A DNA stretch of 64,000 nt, taken from Bradyrhizobium australiense (GTDB lineage Bacteria; Pseudomonadota; Alphaproteobacteria; Rhizobiales; Xanthobacteraceae). Positions 62,604 through 64,000 of the stretch are shown here, piece after piece. Made by a program: the position numbers and the translations under genes. The stretch covers positions 62,001-126,000 of the forward strand of contig NZ_JAAVLX010000011.1 of NCBI RefSeq assembly GCF_013114825.1. Direction: 5' to 3'. The notes beneath the pieces are model-generated. The model saw only the letters and a program-made list of their open reading frames with translations, was not told where the DNA came from and did no database searches. The stretch's first letter is position 1. The number at the start of each line of letters is the position of its first letter.

Positions 62604-63468
62604 CGTTCGCATGCTCGAGTCGCGTTGAACTCGTTGCGATGTCAGGGTGTGCTGGCGAAGGCCGAACCATATAGCAGCAACCGAAAGCCAAGCGAGGCTG
62701 CAGGAGAACTGGATAGCCGAAACCAGAGAGAATGCGCTGGCTGCATTCGACGCCTTCGTTGAAACCCGGGGGGCTTTAAATATGACAAGGCGGTCGAGTG
62801 CTGGCTCTTCGGTAACTGTTTAGCACGTTGGAGGTTTTGTGCACCCAGCAGCACTGGCCGCGGGTCGGAGGCCACGTCTCGCCGACCGTTTGCCAGAAGC
62901 CGGTCTACGCCGGATGGATACACTTTGATCCGCTTGATTGGCTTCTCAGCTATGGGCGGCCGCAGATCGTGGTGCTCCACCACATAGCGCGCCTTATCCA
63001 TGTGGCATCAGGCTGTCGGACCGAACGCAATGTACAGCAGGATGGCTACGGTCGCGTGCGTGATGACGCCGGCCATAAACATGCTTCGGAGCGGATTGCT
63101 TCGTATGAAGACCGGGCGCAAATGCGCGTCCGCCAGAGATCACGGTAATGTTCGACGTGTTGTGAACACTTTGGACTCGAAACGTGGTTCGTATCGTCGG
63201 CCGCGAAATGTGCCTTTGGAAAAGGGTCAGTAGGCGTTCTCCAACTCCAGCACTTCGAGTGTGAATTCGCGACCCGGGCGTGCTAAGAAGGCCATTCAGT
63301 GATGTGAACTGTGGAATCGATTGGCTTCGACAGCGGTCATTCGACAGGGAAAAATGTGTCGTTTGCTTTGGCAATGCACATGATGTCGCTTTGGAAACTT
63401 GTTTCGTACATGCGCCTTTTTAGTGCTCGGGTTGATATCGAACGTCAGTAGAAGAAAGGGAGCGTAGG
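62604..63468. other. Gene-poor region
   Basis: About 865 bp. On the minus strand at about 63017-63090 a stretch reads MFMAGVITHATVAILLYIAFGPTA-stop, which looks like a short membrane helix but has only a 24-residue frame, perhaps the end of a lost membrane protein. Nothing else is supported. The last 60 bp are the leader of the secreted-protein gene. Confidence 0.4.
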
Positions 63469-63780
63469 ATGAAAACAGGGCAATTAGTGGTTTGCGTACT
63501 GGCCGCTCTTGGAGTTTCGTCTCAATGGGGATCGGTGGACGCTCGCGAGCGAAGGCTTGGCTCGGAAGCGCGGGTCGAGCAAGCACATGGAAATCTGCCG
63601 CCGGGCGCAAAAACGATCGATGGCGGAGGCAGACCGGTGAAGGGCGCGCCAGAAGGTGGGACCGGTTCTGCCGCTGCCACAAAGACCGGGCCTACGGCGC
63701 CGGTAACCTGTAATCAGCAAAACGCATCCTCGCCGGCGTGTTATAGCGCGACCCAGCAAGCACGCCCTGTCGCGCGATGA
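63469..63780 (+). CDS. Small secreted protein of unknown function
   Basis: A 103-residue protein with a signal peptide (MKTGQLVVCVLAALGVSSQWGSVDAR). The mature part is Gly/Ala/Pro-rich and ends with two Cys in VTCNQQNASSPACYSA. GAAAGGGAG precedes the start. It is convergent with the partial gene at the right edge across a shared hairpin. Confidence 0.65.
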   Translation: MKTGQLVVCVLAALGVSSQWGSVDARERRLGSEARVEQAHGNLPPGAKTIDGGGRPVKGAPEGGTGSAAATKTGPTAPVTCNQQNASSPACYSATQQARPVAR

Positions 63781-63801
63781 GCCTGCTCGGGCTCAGTTTT
63801 T
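63778..63801 (+). terminator. Terminator between convergent genes
   Basis: Stem TGAGCC (63778-63783) with GGCTCA (63790-63795), loop TGCTCG, followed by GTTTTT. The stop codons of both flanking genes lie in the stem. The T-run serves the plus-strand gene. Confidence 0.6.
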
Positions 63802-64000
63802 GGTGACCACCACCGGCTCGGCTACTGGAGCTGCTGCGACCACATTGACAGGCGCCAGGGCCTTCTGGTGGATGTCGAGCTCCCGCATAAACGCGGCACC
63901 GGCCGCCGGATCCTTGAACTCCCAGAGGTTGTTCTTCACGCCTTCAAAGATGAGGGAGTAAACGGCGAGTTGAACACCTTCGCGAACGGCGAGCGTCGCA
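63793..64000 (-). CDS. C-terminal part of an unidentified protein, possibly CsgG/HfaB-like
   Basis: The open frame enters from the right edge and ends at 63793. It reads ATLAVREGVQLAVYSLIFEGVK, then LWEFKDPAAGAAFMRELD and an Ala/Val/Pro-rich tail ending VVVTKN. The VREGVQLAVYSLIFEG stretch recalls the C terminus of CsgG-type outer-membrane lipoproteins, but this is a weak recollection. The start is outside the window. Confidence 0.5.
   Translation of the reverse strand, partial: ATLAVREGVQLAVYSLIFEGVKNNLWEFKDPAAGAAFMRELDIHQKALAPVNVVAAAPVAEPVVVTKN

Noticed and set aside
1-64000. CRISPR arrays, phage structural genes, toxin-antitoxin pairs or an integrase
   Set aside because: Read through for regular spaced repeats and hallmark protein motifs; none was found. 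The only tandem repeat is the three-copy element at 55921-55955.

Overview
The window looks like a chromosome segment of a Bradyrhizobium/Rhodopseudomonas-type alphaproteobacterium. This is inferred from GC-rich codon use, several Bug-type (tripartite tricarboxylate) periplasmic receptors, enolase-superfamily dehydratases, many sugar ABC transporters, FCD-type GntR regulators, an HvrA-like H-NS protein and a CT-rich intergenic hairpin of a kind common in these genomes. Most of the window is dense accessory catabolism. The last 8 kb is sparse and rich in gene remnants.

Layout. (1) 1-6.1 kb, minus strand: a sugar-acid-type operon (Bug receptor, enolase-superfamily enzyme, 2-hydroxyacid dehydrogenase, fumarylacetoacetate-hydrolase-family enzyme, second enolase-superfamily enzyme, second Bug receptor), divergent from a GntR regulator across a 22-bp perfect palindrome. 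(2) 7.1-9.4 kb, plus: a TIM-barrel isomerase/epimerase and a Gfo/Idh/MocA oxidoreductase. (3) 9.86-9.97 kb: the 3' part of a tRNA-Lys with its terminator. A diverged direct copy lies at 40.13-40.20 kb, so 30 kb of sugar genes is bracketed by att-like repeats. (4) 10.4-17.2 kb, plus: LacI regulator, a frameshifted xylulokinase, xylose isomerase and an Rbs/Frc-type ABC transporter. (5) 18.0-19.9 kb, plus: aldo/keto reductase and lactonase. (6) 19.9-35.6 kb, minus: 14 genes encoding two CUT1 sugar transporters that appear to share one ATPase, FucU mutarotase, an intact xylulokinase, an FGGY pentulose kinase, a SorC regulator, a TIM-barrel isomerase, a phosphohexuloisomerase-like SIS protein and a polyol-type zinc dehydrogenase. 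(7) 35.6-40.2 kb: a small membrane protein, a transposase remnant, a SnoaL-like protein, a secreted protein of unknown function and a TPR protein.

(8) 40.2-55.6 kb: a second catabolic block around a divergent promoter at about 51.85 kb. The minus side carries 3-hydroxyisobutyrate-dehydrogenase-like and MmgE/PrpD proteins, a branched-chain-amino-acid-type ABC transporter with a fused permease-ATPase and two paralogous binding proteins, a carboxymuconolactone-decarboxylase-like protein, an SDR, a GntR regulator and a frameshifted Bug receptor. The plus side carries a second PrpD, a second CMD-like protein and a metallo-beta-lactamase-fold lactonase-like enzyme. A convergent Bug receptor follows. 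The substrate is unknown; the gene set suggests a cyclic or lactone-forming organic acid.

(9) 55.6-64 kb: a low-density tail with an H-NS-like protein, small membrane and secreted proteins, a decayed VanZ-like gene, an IS3-family transposase remnant, an ExoY-like sugar transferase and a partial gene at the right edge.

The blocks share a logic: capture a sugar, polyol or organic acid with a high-affinity periplasmic receptor, oxidise, isomerise or phosphorylate it, and control each block with a local regulator. Decay (two frameshifted catabolic genes, transposase remnants, diverged att-like repeats) suggests old, partly redundant horizontally acquired modules.
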